Below, piece after piece: positions 5,476 through 5,742 of a stretch of DNA of 5,742 bases (position 1 is its first letter; each line of letters starts with the position of its first letter). Origin of the DNA: Rubrivivax sp. (lineage in GTDB: Bacteria; Pseudomonadota; Gammaproteobacteria; Burkholderiales; Burkholderiaceae). A program made the translations under genes and the position numbers. The stretch covers positions 1 to 5,742 of the forward strand of contig SEEY01000283.1 in NCBI GenBank assembly GCA_004211235.1, read 5' to 3'. Below the pieces are notes generated by a model that was given only the letters and a program-made list of their open reading frames with translations, was not told where the DNA came from and made no database searches.

Positions 5476-5742
5476 TCAGCGCCCGTAGCGCGCGCCGTCG
5501 TCGGTCGAGCTGGCCTTGTCGCCGGTCGAGTATTCCTTCAACCGGTTGTAGAGCGTCTTCAGGCTGATGCCGAGCACGGCGGCGGTGCGCTCCTTCTGAT
5601 GGCCGTAGTGGCGCAGGGTGGCGAGCGTGAGCGCCTGCATGGCGTCGGCCGCGGAGATGCCGATGGGCAGTGTGATCGTCGCCGTGTTGGCGGCGTTGCC
5701 GCGCAGCAGGTCGAGTGGCGTCGCCGCCGCGCGGGCCGGGGC
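5476..5742 (-). CDS. C-terminus of a probable sigma-54-dependent (NtrC-type) regulator, partial
   Basis: The last 88 residues of a minus-strand gene whose start lies beyond the right edge. The visible part holds a linker (ITLPIGISAADAMQ) and a Fis-type helix-turn-helix, TLATLRHYGHQKERTAAVLG followed by ISLKTLYNRLKEY, then a 17-residue polar tail to the TGA. A Fis domain with LGISLKTLYNRL is the usual C-terminus of sigma-54 activators, which carry a receiver or sensor domain and an AAA+ ATPase upstream of it. Those domains are outside the window, so activator function is inferred. A Fis-only protein is less likely because the reading frame continues without a start codon to the edge. It converges on the GT4 gene with 12 bases between stop codons. 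Together with rpoN and two sigma-54 promoters nearby, it is the obvious candidate activator of this locus. Confidence 0.85.
   Translation of the reverse strand, partial: APARAAATPLDLLRGNAANTATITLPIGISAADAMQALTLATLRHYGHQKERTAAVLGISLKTLYNRLKEYSTGDKASSTDDGARYGR

Noticed and set aside
3999..5567. 522-codon plus-strand ORF in another frame over the GT4 gene
   Set aside because: It is an Arg/Ala/Gly-rich shadow. The competing frame carries the complete GT4 motif series, including E-x7-E.
1..5742. CRISPR array, insertion sequence, tRNA/rRNA or attachment site
   Set aside because: No regularly spaced repeats, transposase-like frames, terminal inverted repeats or structural RNA patterns were seen. 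Coding density and composition are even throughout.

Overview
The window is very GC-rich and densely coded, with no insertion sequence, tRNA, rRNA or CRISPR. Protein character (a beta/gamma-type sigma-54 factor, an NtrC-type regulator, GT-B glycosyltransferases) suggests a high-GC proteobacterium, most likely a betaproteobacterium such as a member of Burkholderiales. This placement is inference from protein style, not a database result.

Layout. (1) Positions 89-1555, minus strand: a full-length sigma-54 factor gene (rpoN), with a GC-rich hairpin just past its stop codon. (2) Positions 1556-2008: a 453-base divergent intergenic region. It carries two near-consensus sigma-54 (-24/-12) promoters facing away from each other. 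One (1620-1635, minus) points at rpoN. The other (1811-1826, plus) points at the glycan genes. Between them lie a 26-bp dyad and a short AT-rich patch with a direct repeat. Downstream of the plus promoter is a possible 44-codon leader ORF. (3) Positions 2009-5463, plus strand: a tight three-gene run of a TuaH-like GT-B glycosyltransferase, a metal-dependent amidohydrolase (amidohydro_2 type) and a GT4 glycosyltransferase, with gaps of 24 and 38 bases. (4) Positions 5476-5742, minus strand, running off the window: the C-terminal 88 residues of a regulator with a Fis-type helix-turn-helix. This is the tail typical of a sigma-54-dependent enhancer-binding protein, and it converges on the glycan genes with only 12 bases between stop codons.

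How the parts fit (inference): a stand-alone, probably paralogous sigma-54 factor, two sigma-54 promoters and a probable sigma-54 activator enclose a small surface- or exopolysaccharide gene set. The simplest reading is a self-contained sigma-54 regulatory module. The activator would bind between the divergent promoters and switch on both the glycosyltransferase operon and rpoN itself, giving positive feedback. Such sigma-54/activator pairs are known from exopolysaccharide and PEP-CTERM/exosortase loci of betaproteobacteria, but no exosortase or PEP-CTERM gene is visible here.
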